Assembly (NCBI RefSeq): GCF_026262505.1
Contig: NC_067206.1
Span: forward strand, 7,902,879 to 7,966,878
Reading direction: 5' to 3'
Origin: Trichomonas vaginalis G3
Taxonomy: Eukaryota; Parabasalia; Trichomonadida; Trichomonadidae
Length of the DNA stretch: 64,000 nucleotides
Both the position numbers and the translations under genes were made by a program. Position 1 is the stretch's first letter; every line of letters starts with the position of its first letter. A model generated the notes under the pieces. The model made no database searches. It was not told the DNA's origin and saw only the letters and a program-made list of their open reading frames with translations. Positions 31,220 through 41,442 of the stretch are shown in pieces.

Positions 31220-31930
31220 TTATGAAATAATAATAAATATACTCATTAGGATGTTAAGATCAAATAAATATCTATAACAATAGGCTGGACATGTGTGTAT
31301 TTCAATTGAATAATATGAAATAGTGTAACTTTTGAGTATATCCGAAATTGCAGCAGGAAGGGAAATTCCCAATGGGAAAATAAAATTTCGTAAATTATTT
31401 GAGTTAGTAAAAGCATATTGATTAATATAAGTGATTTCATTTTGAAATATTAGCGAATTTATATAAGATTGGTATGAGAAAGATTGGTCTCTAATGATTT
31501 TAACATTTTTTGGTAAATAAAATACTTTTGCAGTTCGAGCTGATGGATAATGAACTATTTCCTCGAAATTTTTTGTGTATAATACACCATCTAACGAAGT
31601 AAAATATGGATTCTGTTCATCAACAAATATATTTTCGAGCGATCTCAATGCATTGAAAGGATCCAATTCATTGATAATTTTGACGGACTTAGGTAAGAAA
31701 ATTTCTTTAATAGGAGCATTGATGATTGGGTCATCTTGTATTTCAACAATTGTGTCAGAAAGAGTAACATTTGTTATAAAAGAAGAATCAATACACTGTG
31801 TTGATAAAATTCTACAACTACTGTCAATAATAATTGTTGTATACTGACTTTCAATAGCTTGTTTCTCAAGAATTCCGTCAGTACATGATAATGTTTTTAC
31901 ATTTATTGTAGAACTAAATGAATTTTGGAA
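31220..31930 (-). pseudogene. BspA-like leucine-rich repeat relic, unit B
   Basis: Minus-strand frame of ~235 codons without ATG, entered after an in-frame TGA at 31931-31933. It encodes Treponema/BspA-type leucine-rich repeats: I..I.LP.SVKII.., L.NIFVDEQNPYFTSLDGVLYTKNFEEIVHYPSA, V.YLPKNVKIIRDQSFSYQSYINSLIFQNEITYINQYAFTNSNNLRNFIFP. BspA-like proteins are a very large surface-protein family in T. vaginalis. The N-terminus is missing, and the C-terminus ends without the usual membrane anchor and tail. It is therefore a fragment that was amplified with the array. Confidence 0.7.
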
Positions 31931-32082
31931 TCAATAAAAAATTTATATTTTGTCACTTTTTAAAATAAGATCTGACATTTGCTCTATTTGAAAATGAACA
32001 AATAGCATATATAGTTGTTGGATCAGGAGAATTAAGAATGTTTAATAAGCGCCAAGATGTTGTTTGATTTAAAGAATAAAAA

Positions 32083-32412
32083 ACGAGGAATTCGAATATT
32101 TCTTCAAAGATTACAAAAAAATTGAAGATAAATTAACACTTTTCCAAACATTCTTCATTCTTTCGTTCTTTGCAAAACCTCACAGATACGGTGTCTATAG
32201 AAGTTTGAACTGAGTCAAGTCATTTTCTTTCACAATCACTTCACCGATCACTTATAAATACTTCAAATTTATATGAAGTTCATGAGAGAGTATTGAAGTA
32301 TTTGCCATATAAGAAAGTTCCTCAAGACAATGTTAAAGACTCTGATAATTTCAGATCAATGCAATTGCAAGATGATAAACAATAATTTGATGATGATTGT
32401 TCCGAATCCAGA
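32083..32412 (+). pseudogene. Relic of the neurofibromin-like gene, unit B
   Basis: Same derived fragment. It keeps the base missing from the full gene at ~23,923 (CACAGATACGGTGTCTAT here against TTATGATATGGTGTTTAT there). It therefore appears to have split off before that frameshift arose. Confidence 0.75.
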
Positions 32413-32589
32413 AGAATTCTTGATTTTTGATTTATTTTATTCATATAGAAATCAATTATTTTTTGCTTATGATTATTCTTTATGAATTCAGATACTCTCA
32501 AAAAAATTGAGATTCATAAATTTACGAGATGAAAACTAGTATTTTAGTATATTATAAACTTAGCAATAATAATTTACTTACAATTTGGA

Positions 32590-34920
32590 TTAATGAATCA
32601 ATATAAATATTAGTATAATTAAAGTCGTCATACAGAAGAAAATTTTTCGATATTTTGATCTTTTAAATAGCCATGAATCAATAGTTATTTTGCTGTCCTT
32701 ATTTTTACTAGATTTTGATGATTTTGGTTGTTCTGTGTCGGATGTTTGTGATTGAGTTTGATTAGAAAATGTTGATTCATTTTGATTTATATCAGCAGGT
32801 ATTGATTCATTTTGAATTGTTTCAACAGATGTTGATTCATTTTGAATTGTTTCAGCAGATGTTGATTCATTTTGATTTATATCAACAGGTGTTGATTCAT
32901 TTTGATTTATATCAACAGATGTTGATTCATTTTGATTTATATCAGCAGGTGTTGATTCATTTTGATTTATATCAGCAGGTGTTGATTCATTTTGATTTAT
33001 ATCAACAGATGTTGATTCATTTTGATTTATATCAACAGATGTTGATTCATTTTGAATTGTTTCAGCAGGTGTTGATTCATTTTGATTTATATCAACAGAT
33101 GTTGATTCATTTTGAATTGTTTCAGCAGGTGTTGATTCATTTTGATTTATATCAACATATGCTGATTCGTTTTGATTAGCGTCAGATTTAGTAGATTCCT
33201 GTGCTTTATAATTGCTTGAAAAAATTGGGTCAATCTTCTTTATGGTTTCTATTTCTTCAAGAGAATCGCAATTCGAAAGATACGATTTAACTAAATTTTT
33301 ATGTTTTTCTTTAATTCTAACTAATTTTTTGTCGATAATGTATTTTATTATTTTGTATCTTTGATGAGAAATTGCAATTGTAAGAAAATCATCTTCAGCA
33401 TTTGGATCAAAATTGTGACAATATATAAGTAAATTCTGGAAAATCTCAAGATGTCCAAGCCTTACGGATCTAAAAATAGGAAGGTCATTATTTGATGAAT
33501 GTAGAGATGGGTCTGCATCATTTTGAATTAAATAATGGATTATTTCCCAATTACCAGAAGAAACAGCTAGAAGTATACAATTTTGATTTTCTTTGTCTAA
33601 GTCTGAAAGTGAAAAGCCTTGAGATACTAGATGCTTAATCATTTCAAAGTTTCCGCTTTCACAAGCTGTTAAAACGGCATTTCTCCCTGTGATTTCGTTA
33701 GATATTTTAGCATCTAAGCCATTTTTAATGAGAAAATCGAATATCTTTGTGCTGCCACTGATTGATGTGCAAAGAACTGCATTGTCTTTATTTTTGTTAA
33801 TTGCTGTTTTGTTGCATTTGTTGTTGATAAGAGATTCGACAAGATTGTAATTGTTCTTCAAACATGCAGAGAGAAGGATTGTGTTTTGTTGATCATCAAC
33901 GATTTCTGATAATCCGATTGTACATGCAACTTTTATTGTCGATTCATCTTTCACATCTGCTCTCTGCGAAAGGAAATTATAAATATCATCAAATTTGTTT
34001 TGAATTTGGAAGATATCTAAGAATCTATTGATCAACTCATCATTTGTTTGATTTGAATGAATTTTGTCACAAATAATAGACAAAAATGATTCATATTGTT
34101 CATATCTTGCTTTGACTATTTTCGGATTCCTTCCATCAAGTTCGTTGATCTTTTTCTGCATTTCTAAAACATAATTCTGATACTTCTTGTAGGATTCATT
34201 CGAAGTAAGATCCAATAACGTATTCATTACTGAGGATCGAATCATTTCAGCATCAAATTTATTGATATAATAAGCAAAATAACTGCAATCTTTGATCAAC
34301 GCAATCAAGAAGTCATATACTTTATCAACTTTGTTTTCATCTTGAAAATATCCGAGTTCTTCACATTTTGAAATGATTTTATCGATGAAATCTTGATTGC
34401 TTAATATGTTTTCGGAACCAATACGACATAAATCAATAAGTTTTGATGGTTCTATTTCCGAAATATTTTTCGCTATGAATATGATAATGTCATCTAGTTT
34501 TTCATTGTAATTCTTTCGCGATTTTCTTATAAATGAAAGGACTTCTTCTATATTTTTTAAGTTTATTTCATCTCTGAAAATAAGAGTACTATACCAATCG
34601 AAAAAGTCTTCAATCTCGAGATCTATGCCTATTTGATATATTTCTTTCAGAATATCTTCAGAAATTTCGATAGAAACTTTGTTTTTTATAAAAAGTTGAT
34701 AAAAGATTTTAAATGTTTCATCACTGACTCCTTTTAGTTTATATTCTTCAATGTTTTCTCCTTGCATGTAGTCATTCATAACTTTCCTGCTATATGAACA
34801 CAATGTTTTAAAAGGAACTTCCATTTGATGATTTCCATCGCTGATTTTGATCTTTTTATCATCCACAATACTATTAAATTGAAATTGCTTAAATGCTCTT
34901 CTGGCAACAAATTCGGGCAT
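32590..34920 (-). CDS. BTB-ankyrin protein with NQNEST repeat tail and C-terminal membrane segment, copy B
   Basis: The one uninterrupted gene of the array, 776 residues. In order: BTB-like (1-110), BACK-like helices (110-300), ankyrin repeats (~330-540), linker (~540-575), 14 repeats of ten residues such as VDINQNESTP or AETIQNESTS (~575-715), a Ser/Thr/Gln-rich segment, then a C-terminal hydrophobic helix (IFFCMTTLIILIFILIH) preceded by basic residues. There is no N-terminal signal, so it is most likely tail-anchored with the rest in the cytosol. If the tail were lumenal, every NES would be an N-glycosylation sequon. The repeat tract probably acts as a variable-length spacer (inference). 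Confidence 0.82.
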   Translation of the reverse strand: MPEFVARRAFKQFQFNSIVDDKKIKISDGNHQMEVPFKTLCSYSRKVMNDYMQGENIEEYKLKGVSDETFKIFYQLFIKNKVSIEISEDILKEIYQIGIDLEIEDFFDWYSTLIFRDEINLKNIEEVLSFIRKSRKNYNEKLDDIIIFIAKNISEIEPSKLIDLCRIGSENILSNQDFIDKIISKCEELGYFQDENKVDKVYDFLIALIKDCSYFAYYINKFDAEMIRSSVMNTLLDLTSNESYKKYQNYVLEMQKKINELDGRNPKIVKARYEQYESFLSIICDKIHSNQTNDELINRFLDIFQIQNKFDDIYNFLSQRADVKDESTIKVACTIGLSEIVDDQQNTILLSACLKNNYNLVESLINNKCNKTAINKNKDNAVLCTSISGSTKIFDFLIKNGLDAKISNEITGRNAVLTACESGNFEMIKHLVSQGFSLSDLDKENQNCILLAVSSGNWEIIHYLIQNDADPSLHSSNNDLPIFRSVRLGHLEIFQNLLIYCHNFDPNAEDDFLTIAISHQRYKIIKYIIDKKLVRIKEKHKNLVKSYLSNCDSLEEIETIKKIDPIFSSNYKAQESTKSDANQNESAYVDINQNESTPAETIQNESTSVDINQNESTPAETIQNESTSVDINQNESTSVDINQNESTPADINQNESTPADINQNESTSVDINQNESTPVDINQNESTSAETIQNESTSVETIQNESIPADINQNESTFSNQTQSQTSDTEQPKSSKSSKNKDSKITIDSWLFKRSKYRKIFFCMTTLIILIFILIH
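32769..33179. repeat. 30-bp minisatellite, unit B (14 copies)
   Basis: Coding tandem repeat inside copy B on the minus strand. The same interval is also open on the plus strand as a run of MLIHFDLYQQ decapeptides. Confidence 0.92.
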
Positions 34921-35291
34921 CTATTAAAAATCCAAAATAAATTGAATACTTATCAATTCAAAATTTTTAGAGATTCTTTATTTTTAATAGATTTATAATC
35001 CCGAAACAATTTTAAGCGATTCATATTCCAATATATTCAAAATATTTTTCTGAGAAAAGTTCAGAAAAGTTTGTATTATATTTATAATTGCATCGCTAAT
35101 AATGCAAAAATATATTTATTAAATAAGCAATTATTCTTTAAAATATAATTACTGAAATTACGATTATTTTTTATTCAAATACGAAATTGTATTGGATGAA
35201 AAATTTTGCGTAATTTATAGTTTTCTAATTAATTATTTGCGTATAATGTACATTTATTAATAAAATTTGTACTCTTAGGCCTTATTTAAGC

Positions 35292-35580
35292 TGATTTTTT
35301 TACTAATGTCAAAAGAAATTCATTTTGATTAGTGTCAGATTCTTGAAAGATTTGGGTCTATTTTTCCTTTGAAATTCTATTATTTCAAGAGAATTGAGAT
35401 TCGAAAGATATGATTTAGCTAAATATTTATGTTATTCGTTAATTCTAAATGATTTTTTGTCTAGAATATATTATCATTATATTGGATCTTTGATGGGAAA
35501 TCGCTATTGTAAGGAAACCATCAATTGTAAATGGAAATTTTAGAAAACCTCAAGATGTCTAAGCATCCTCTTTGATAAGT
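35292..35580 (-). pseudogene. Relic of an ankyrin-gene 3' end, unit B
   Basis: Same decayed fragment as at 30862-31145, carried along in the tandem unit. Confidence 0.6.
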
Positions 35581-35640
35581 AAAATTCTTTGAATTTTGAT
35601 ATATTAATTGGATAAATCATTAGTTAAGTTAATTTTATTT

Positions 35641-36360
35641 CTATTTCTTTATGAAATAATAAATAAATATACTCATTAGGATGTTAAGATCAAATAAATA
35701 TCTATAACAATAGGCTGGACATGTGTGTATTTCAATTGAATAATATGAAATAGTGTAACTTTTGAGTATATCCGAAATTGCAGCAGGAAGGGAAATTCCC
35801 AATGGGAAAATAAAATTTCGTAAATTATTTGAGTTAGTAAAAGCATATTGATTAATATAAGTGATTTCATTTTGAAATATTAGCGAATTTATATAAGATT
35901 GGTATGAGAAAGATTGGTCTCTAATGATTTTAACATTTTTTGGTAAATAAAATACTTTTGCAGTTCGAGCTGATGGATAATGAACTATTTCCTCGAAATT
36001 TTTTGTGTATAATACACCATCTAACGAAGTAAAATATGGATTCTGTTCATCAACAAATATATTTTCGAGCGATCTCAATGCATTGAAAGGATCCAATTCA
36101 TTGATAATTTTGACGGACTTAGGTAAGAAAATTTCTTTAATAGGAGCATTGATGATTGGGTCATCTTGTATTTCAACAATTGTGTCAGAAAGAGTAACAT
36201 TTGTTATAAAAGAAGAATCAATACACTGTGTTGATAAAATTCTACAACTACTGTCAATAATAATTGTTGTATACTGACTTTCAATAGCTTGTTTCTCAAG
36301 AATTCCGTCAGTACATGATAATGTTTTTACATTTATTGTAGAACTAAATGAATTTTGGAA
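35641..36360 (-). pseudogene. BspA-like leucine-rich repeat relic, unit C
   Basis: Same fragment as 31220-31930, nearly identical in sequence. A length change in the last codons gives the C-terminus IYYFIKK. Confidence 0.7.
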
Positions 36361-36512
36361 TCAATAAAAAATTTATATTTTGTCACTTTTTAAAATAAGA
36401 TCTGACATTTGCTCTATTTAAAAATGAACAAATAGCATATATAGTTGTTGGATCAGGAGAATTAAGAATGTTTAATAAGCGCCAAGATGTTGTTTGATTT
36501 AAAGAATAAAAA

Positions 36513-36848
36513 ACGAGGAATTCGAATATTTCTTCAAAGATTACAAAAAAATTGAAGATAAATTAACACTTTTCCAAACATTCTTCATTCTTTCGTTCTT
36601 TGCAAAACCTCACAGATACGGTGTCTATAGAAGTTTGAACTGAGTCAAGTCATTTTCTTTCACAATCACTTCACCGATCACTTATAAATACTTCAAATTT
36701 ATATGAAGTTCATGAGAGAGTATTGAAGTATTTGCCATATAAGAAAGTTCCTCAAGACAATGTTAAAGACTCTGATAATTTCAGATCAATGCAATTGCAA
36801 GATGATAAACAATAATTTGATGATGATTGTTCCGAATCCAGAAGAATT
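36513..36848 (+). pseudogene. Relic of the neurofibromin-like gene, unit C
   Basis: Nearly identical to the unit B relic. Confidence 0.75.
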
Positions 36849-37197
36849 CTTTTTTTGAATTTATTTTATTCATATAGAAATCAATTATTTTTTGCTTATG
36901 ATTATTCTTTATGAATTCAGATACTCTCAAAAAAATTGAGATTCATAAATTTACGAGATGAAAACTAGTATTTTAGTATATTATAAACTTAGCAATAATA
37001 ATTTACTTACAATTTGGATTAATGAATCAATATAAATATTAGTATAATTAAAGTCGTCATACAGAAGAAAATTTTTCGATATTTTGATCTTTTAAATAGC
37101 CATGAATCAATAGTTATTTTGCTGTCCTTATTTTTACTAGATTTTGATGATTTTGGTTGTTCTGTGTCGGATGTTTGTGATTGAGTTTGATTAGAAA

Positions 37198-37595
37198 ATG
37201 TTGATTCATTTTGATTTATATCAGCAGGTATTGATTCATTTTGAATTGTTTCAACAGATGTTGATTCATTTTGAATTGTTTCAGCAGATGTTGATTCATT
37301 TTGATTTATATCAACAGGTGTTGATTCATTTTGATTTATATCAACAGATGTTGATTCATTTTGATTTATATCAGCAGGTGTTGATTCATTTTGATTTATA
37401 TCAGCAGGTGTTGATTCATTTTGATTTATATCAACAGATGTTGATTCATTTTGATTTATATCAACAGATGTTGATTCATTTTGAATTTTTCAGCAGTGTT
37501 GATTCATTTTGATTTATATCAACAGATGTTGATTCATTTTGAATTTTTCAGCAGGTGTTGATTCATTTTGATTTATATCAACATATGCTGATTCG
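37198..37595. repeat. 30-bp minisatellite, unit C (~13 copies)
   Basis: Same repeat order as unit B, but with small deletions at 37,487-37,550 (TTTTTCAGCAGTG instead of TGTTTCAGCAGGTG) that break the common 30-bp phase. Confidence 0.9.
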
Positions 37596-39345
37596 TTTTG
37601 ATTAGCGTCAGATTTAGTAGATTCCTGTGCTTTATAATTGCTTGAAAAAATTGGTCAATCTTCTTTATGGTTTCTATTTCTTCAAGAGAATCGCAATTCG
37701 AAAGATACGATTTAACTAAATTTTTATGTTTTTCTTTAATTCTAACTAATTTTTTGTCGATAATGTATTTTATTATTTTGTATCTTTGATGAGAAATTGC
37801 AATTGTAAGAAAATCATCTTCAGCATTTGGATCAAAATTGTGACAATATATAAGTAAATTCTGGAAAATCTCAAGATGTCCAAGCCTTACGGATCTAAAA
37901 ATAGGAAGGTCATTATTTGATGAATGTAGAGATGGGTCTGCATCATTTTGAATTAAATAATGGATTATTTCCCAATTACCAGAAGAAACAGCTAGAAGTA
38001 TACAATTTTGATTTTCTTTGTCTAAGTCTGAAAGTGAAAAGCCTTGAGATACTAGATGCTTAATCATTTCAAAGTTTCCGCTTTCACAAGCTGTTAAAAC
38101 GGCATTTCTCCCTGTGATTTCGTTAGATATTTTAGCATCTAAGCCATTTTTAATGAGAAAATCGAATATCTTTGTGCTGCCACTGATTGATGTGCAAAGA
38201 ACTGCATTGTCTTTATTTTTGTTAATTGCTGTTTTGTTGCATTTGTTGTTGATAAGAGATTCGACAAGATTGTAATTGTTCTTCAAACATGCAGAGAGAA
38301 GGATTGTGTTTTGTTGATCATCAACGATTTCTGATAATCCGATTGTACATGCAACTTTTATTGTCGATTCATCTTTCACATCTGCTCTCTGCGAAAGGAA
38401 ATTATAAATATCATCAAATTTGTTTTGAATTTGGAAGATATCTAAGAATCTATTGATCAACTCATCATTTGTTTGATTTGAATGAATTTTGTCACAAATA
38501 ATAGACAAAAATGATTCATATTGTTCATATCTTGCTTTGACTATTTTCGGATTCCTTCCATCAAGTTCGTTGATCTTTTTCTGCATTTCTAAAACATAAT
38601 TCTGATACTTCTTGTAGGATTCATTCGAAGTAAGATCCAATAACGTATTCATTACTGAGGATCGAATCATTTCAGCATCAAATTTATTGATATAATAAGC
38701 AAAATAACTGCAATCTTTGATCAACGCAATCAAGAAGTCATATACTTTATCAACTTTGTTTTCATCTTGAAAATATCCGAGTTCTTCACATTTTGAAATG
38801 ATTTTATCGATGAAATCTTGATTGCTTAATATGTTTTCGGAACCAATACGACATAAATCAATAAGTTTTGATGGTTCTATTTCCGAAATATTTTTCGCTA
38901 TGAATATGATAATGTCATCTAGTTTTTCATTGTAATTCTTTCGCGATTTTCTTATAAATGAAAGGACTTCTTCTATATTTTTTAAGTTTATTTCATCTCT
39001 GAAAATAAGAGTACTATACCAATCGAAAAAGTCTTCAATCTCGAGATCTATGCCTATTTGATATATTTCTTTCAGAATATCTTCAGAAATTTCGATAGAA
39101 ACTTTGTTTTTTATAAAAAGTTGATAAAAGATTTTAAATGTTTCATCACTGACTCCTTTTAGTTTATATTCTTCAATGTTTTCTCCTTGCATGTAGTCAT
39201 TCATAACTTTCCTGCTATATGAACACAATGTTTTAAAAGGAACTTCCATTTGATGATTTCCATCGCTGATTTTGATCTTTTTATCATCCACAATACTATT
39301 AAATTGAAATTGCTTAAATGCTCTTCTGGCAACAAATTCGGGCAT
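37573..39345 (-). CDS. BTB-ankyrin protein, array copy C (tail lost by frameshift)
   Basis: 590 residues, identical in domain order to copy B up to the end of the ankyrin region (~545). A single missing base at ~37,653 (TTGGTCAATC here, TTGGGTCAATC in copy B) then shifts the frame. The product ends after a short wrong-frame tail, without the NQNEST tract or membrane segment. It could give a soluble form of the same protein. The loss is independent of the one in copy A, which removed a different base in the same run. Confidence 0.8.
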   Translation of the reverse strand: MPEFVARRAFKQFQFNSIVDDKKIKISDGNHQMEVPFKTLCSYSRKVMNDYMQGENIEEYKLKGVSDETFKIFYQLFIKNKVSIEISEDILKEIYQIGIDLEIEDFFDWYSTLIFRDEINLKNIEEVLSFIRKSRKNYNEKLDDIIIFIAKNISEIEPSKLIDLCRIGSENILSNQDFIDKIISKCEELGYFQDENKVDKVYDFLIALIKDCSYFAYYINKFDAEMIRSSVMNTLLDLTSNESYKKYQNYVLEMQKKINELDGRNPKIVKARYEQYESFLSIICDKIHSNQTNDELINRFLDIFQIQNKFDDIYNFLSQRADVKDESTIKVACTIGLSEIVDDQQNTILLSACLKNNYNLVESLINNKCNKTAINKNKDNAVLCTSISGSTKIFDFLIKNGLDAKISNEITGRNAVLTACESGNFEMIKHLVSQGFSLSDLDKENQNCILLAVSSGNWEIIHYLIQNDADPSLHSSNNDLPIFRSVRLGHLEIFQNLLIYCHNFDPNAEDDFLTIAISHQRYKIIKYIIDKKLVRIKEKHKNLVKSYLSNCDSLEEIETIKKIDQFFQAIIKHRNLLNLTLIKTNQHMLI

Positions 39346-39714
39346 CTATTAAAAATCCAAAATAAATTGAATACTTATCAATTCAAAATTTTTAGAGATT
39401 CTTTATTTTTAATAGATTTATAATCCCGAAACAATTTTAAGCGATTCATATTCCAATATATTCAAAATATTTTTCTGAGAAAAGTTCAGAAAAGTTTGTA
39501 TTATATTTATAATTGCATCGCTAATAATGCAAAAATATATTTATTAAATAAGCAATTATTCTTTAAAATATAATTACTGAAATTACGATTATTTTTTATT
39601 CAAATACGAAATTGTATTGGATGAAAAATTTTGCGTAATTTATAGTTTTCTAATTAATTATTTGCGTATAATGTACATTTATTAATAAAATTTGTACTCT
39701 TAGGCCTTATTTAA

Positions 39715-40008
39715 GCTGATTTTTTTACTAATGTCAAAAGAAATTCATTTTGATTAGTGTCAGATTCTTGAAAGATTTGGGTCTATTTTTCCTTTGAAAT
39801 TCTATTATTTCAAGAGAATTGAGATTCGAAAGATATGATTTAGCTAAATATTTATGTTATTCGTTAATTCTAAATGATTTTTTGTCTAGAATATATTATC
39901 ATTATATTGGATCTTTGATGGGAAATCGCTATTGTAAGGAAACCATCAATTGTAAATGGAAATTTTAGAAAACCTCAAGATGTCTAAGCATCCTCTTTGA
40001 TAAGTAAA
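39715..40008 (-). pseudogene. Relic of an ankyrin-gene 3' end, unit C
   Basis: Same decayed fragment as at 30862-31145, carried along in the tandem unit. Confidence 0.6.
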
Positions 40009-40048
40009 ATTCTTTGAATTTTGATATATTAATTGGATAAATCATTAG

Positions 40049-40783
40049 TTAAGTTAATTTTATTTCTATTTCTTTATGAAAAATAATAAATATACTCATT
40101 AGGATGTTAAGATCAAATAAATATCTATAACAATAGGCTGGACATGTGTGTATTTCAATTGAATAATATGAAATAGTGTAACTTTTGAGTATATCCGAAA
40201 TTGCAGCAGGAAGGGAAATTCCCAATGGGAAAATAAAATTTCGTAAATTATTTGAGTTAGTAAAAGCATATTGATTAATATAAGTGATTTCATTTTGAAA
40301 TATTAGCGAATTTATATAAGATTGGTATGAGAAAGATTGGTCTCTAATGATTTTAACATTTTTTGGTAAATAAAATACTTTTGCAGTTCGAGCTGATGGA
40401 TAATGTACTATTTCCTCGAAATTTTTTGTGTATAATACACCATCTAACGAAGTAAAATATGGATTCTGTTCATCAACAAATATATTTTCGAGCGATCTCA
40501 ATGCATTGAAAGGATCCAATTCATTGATAATTTTGACGGACTTAGGTAAGAAAATTTCTTTAATAGGAGCATTGATGATTGGGTCATCTTGTATTTCAAC
40601 AATTGTGTCAGAAAGAGTAACATTTGTTATAAAAGAAGAATCAATACACTGTGTTGATAAAATTCTACAACTACTGTCAATAATAATTGTTGTATACTGA
40701 CTTTCAATAGCTTGTTTCTCAAGAATTCCGTCAGTACATGATAATGTTTTTACATTTATTGTAGAACTAAATGAATTTTGGAA
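40049..40783 (-). pseudogene. BspA-like leucine-rich repeat relic, unit D
   Basis: Same fragment as 31220-31930 with a slightly different 3' end (IIFHKEIEIKLT) caused by a small length change. Confidence 0.7.
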
Positions 40784-40935
40784 TCAATAAAAAATTTATA
40801 TTTTGTCACTTTTTAAAATAAGATCTGACATTTGCTCTATTTAAAAATGAACAAATAGCATATATAGTTGTTGGATCAGGAGAATTAAGAATGTTTAATA
40901 AGCGCCAAGATGTTGTTTGATTTAAAGAATAAAAA

Positions 40936-41271
40936 ACGAGGAATTCGAATATTTCTTCAAAGATTACAAAAAAATTGAAGATAAATTAACACTTTTCCAA
41001 ACATTCTTCATTCTTTCGTTCTTTGCAAAACCTCACAGATACGGTGTCTATAGAAGTTTGAACTGAGTCAAGTCATTTTCTTTCACAATCACTTCACCGA
41101 TCACTTATAAATACTTCAAATTTATATGAAGTTCATGAGAGAGTATTGAAGTATTTGCCATATAAGAAAGTTCCTCAAGACAATGTTAAAGACTCTGATA
41201 ATTTCAGATCAATGCAATTGCAAGATGATAAACAATAATTTGATGATGATTGTTCCGAATCCAGAAGAATT
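40936..41271 (+). pseudogene. Relic of the neurofibromin-like gene, unit D
   Basis: Nearly identical to the unit B and C relics. It lies just beyond the 3' end of the expanded ankyrin gene. Confidence 0.75.
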
Positions 41272-41442
41272 CTTGATTTTTGATTTATTTTATTCATATA
41301 GAAATCAATTATTTTTTGCTTATGATTATTCTTTATGAATTCAGATACTCTCAAAAAAATTGAGATTCATAAATTTACGAGATGAAAACTAGTATTTTAG
41401 TATATTATAAACTTAGCAATAATAATTTACTTACAATTTGGA

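Larger units (their letters stand above)
27335..31630. repeat. Tandem segmental duplication, unit A
   Basis: First unit of the array, counted from the shared sequence ATTTTCGAGC (27335, 31631, 36061, 40483). Contents from left: BspA relic (partial), neurofibromin-gene relic, short 30-bp minisatellite, BTB-ankyrin gene, AT-rich spacer, ankyrin 3' relic and the lower part of the next BspA relic. It differs from units B and C by several small deletions in the relic region and a shorter minisatellite. Length 4,296 bp. Confidence 0.85.
31631..36060. repeat. Tandem segmental duplication, unit B
   Basis: Second unit, 4,430 bp, same order as unit A. It is nearly identical base for base to unit C. 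It carries the only array gene that is open from BTB domain to C-terminal membrane segment. Confidence 0.88.
36061..40482. repeat. Tandem segmental duplication, unit C
   Basis: Third unit, 4,422 bp, nearly identical to unit B. Visible differences are small deletions at the inner end of the minisatellite (37,487-37,550), one base lost in the gene at ~37,653, and scattered single changes. Confidence 0.88.
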
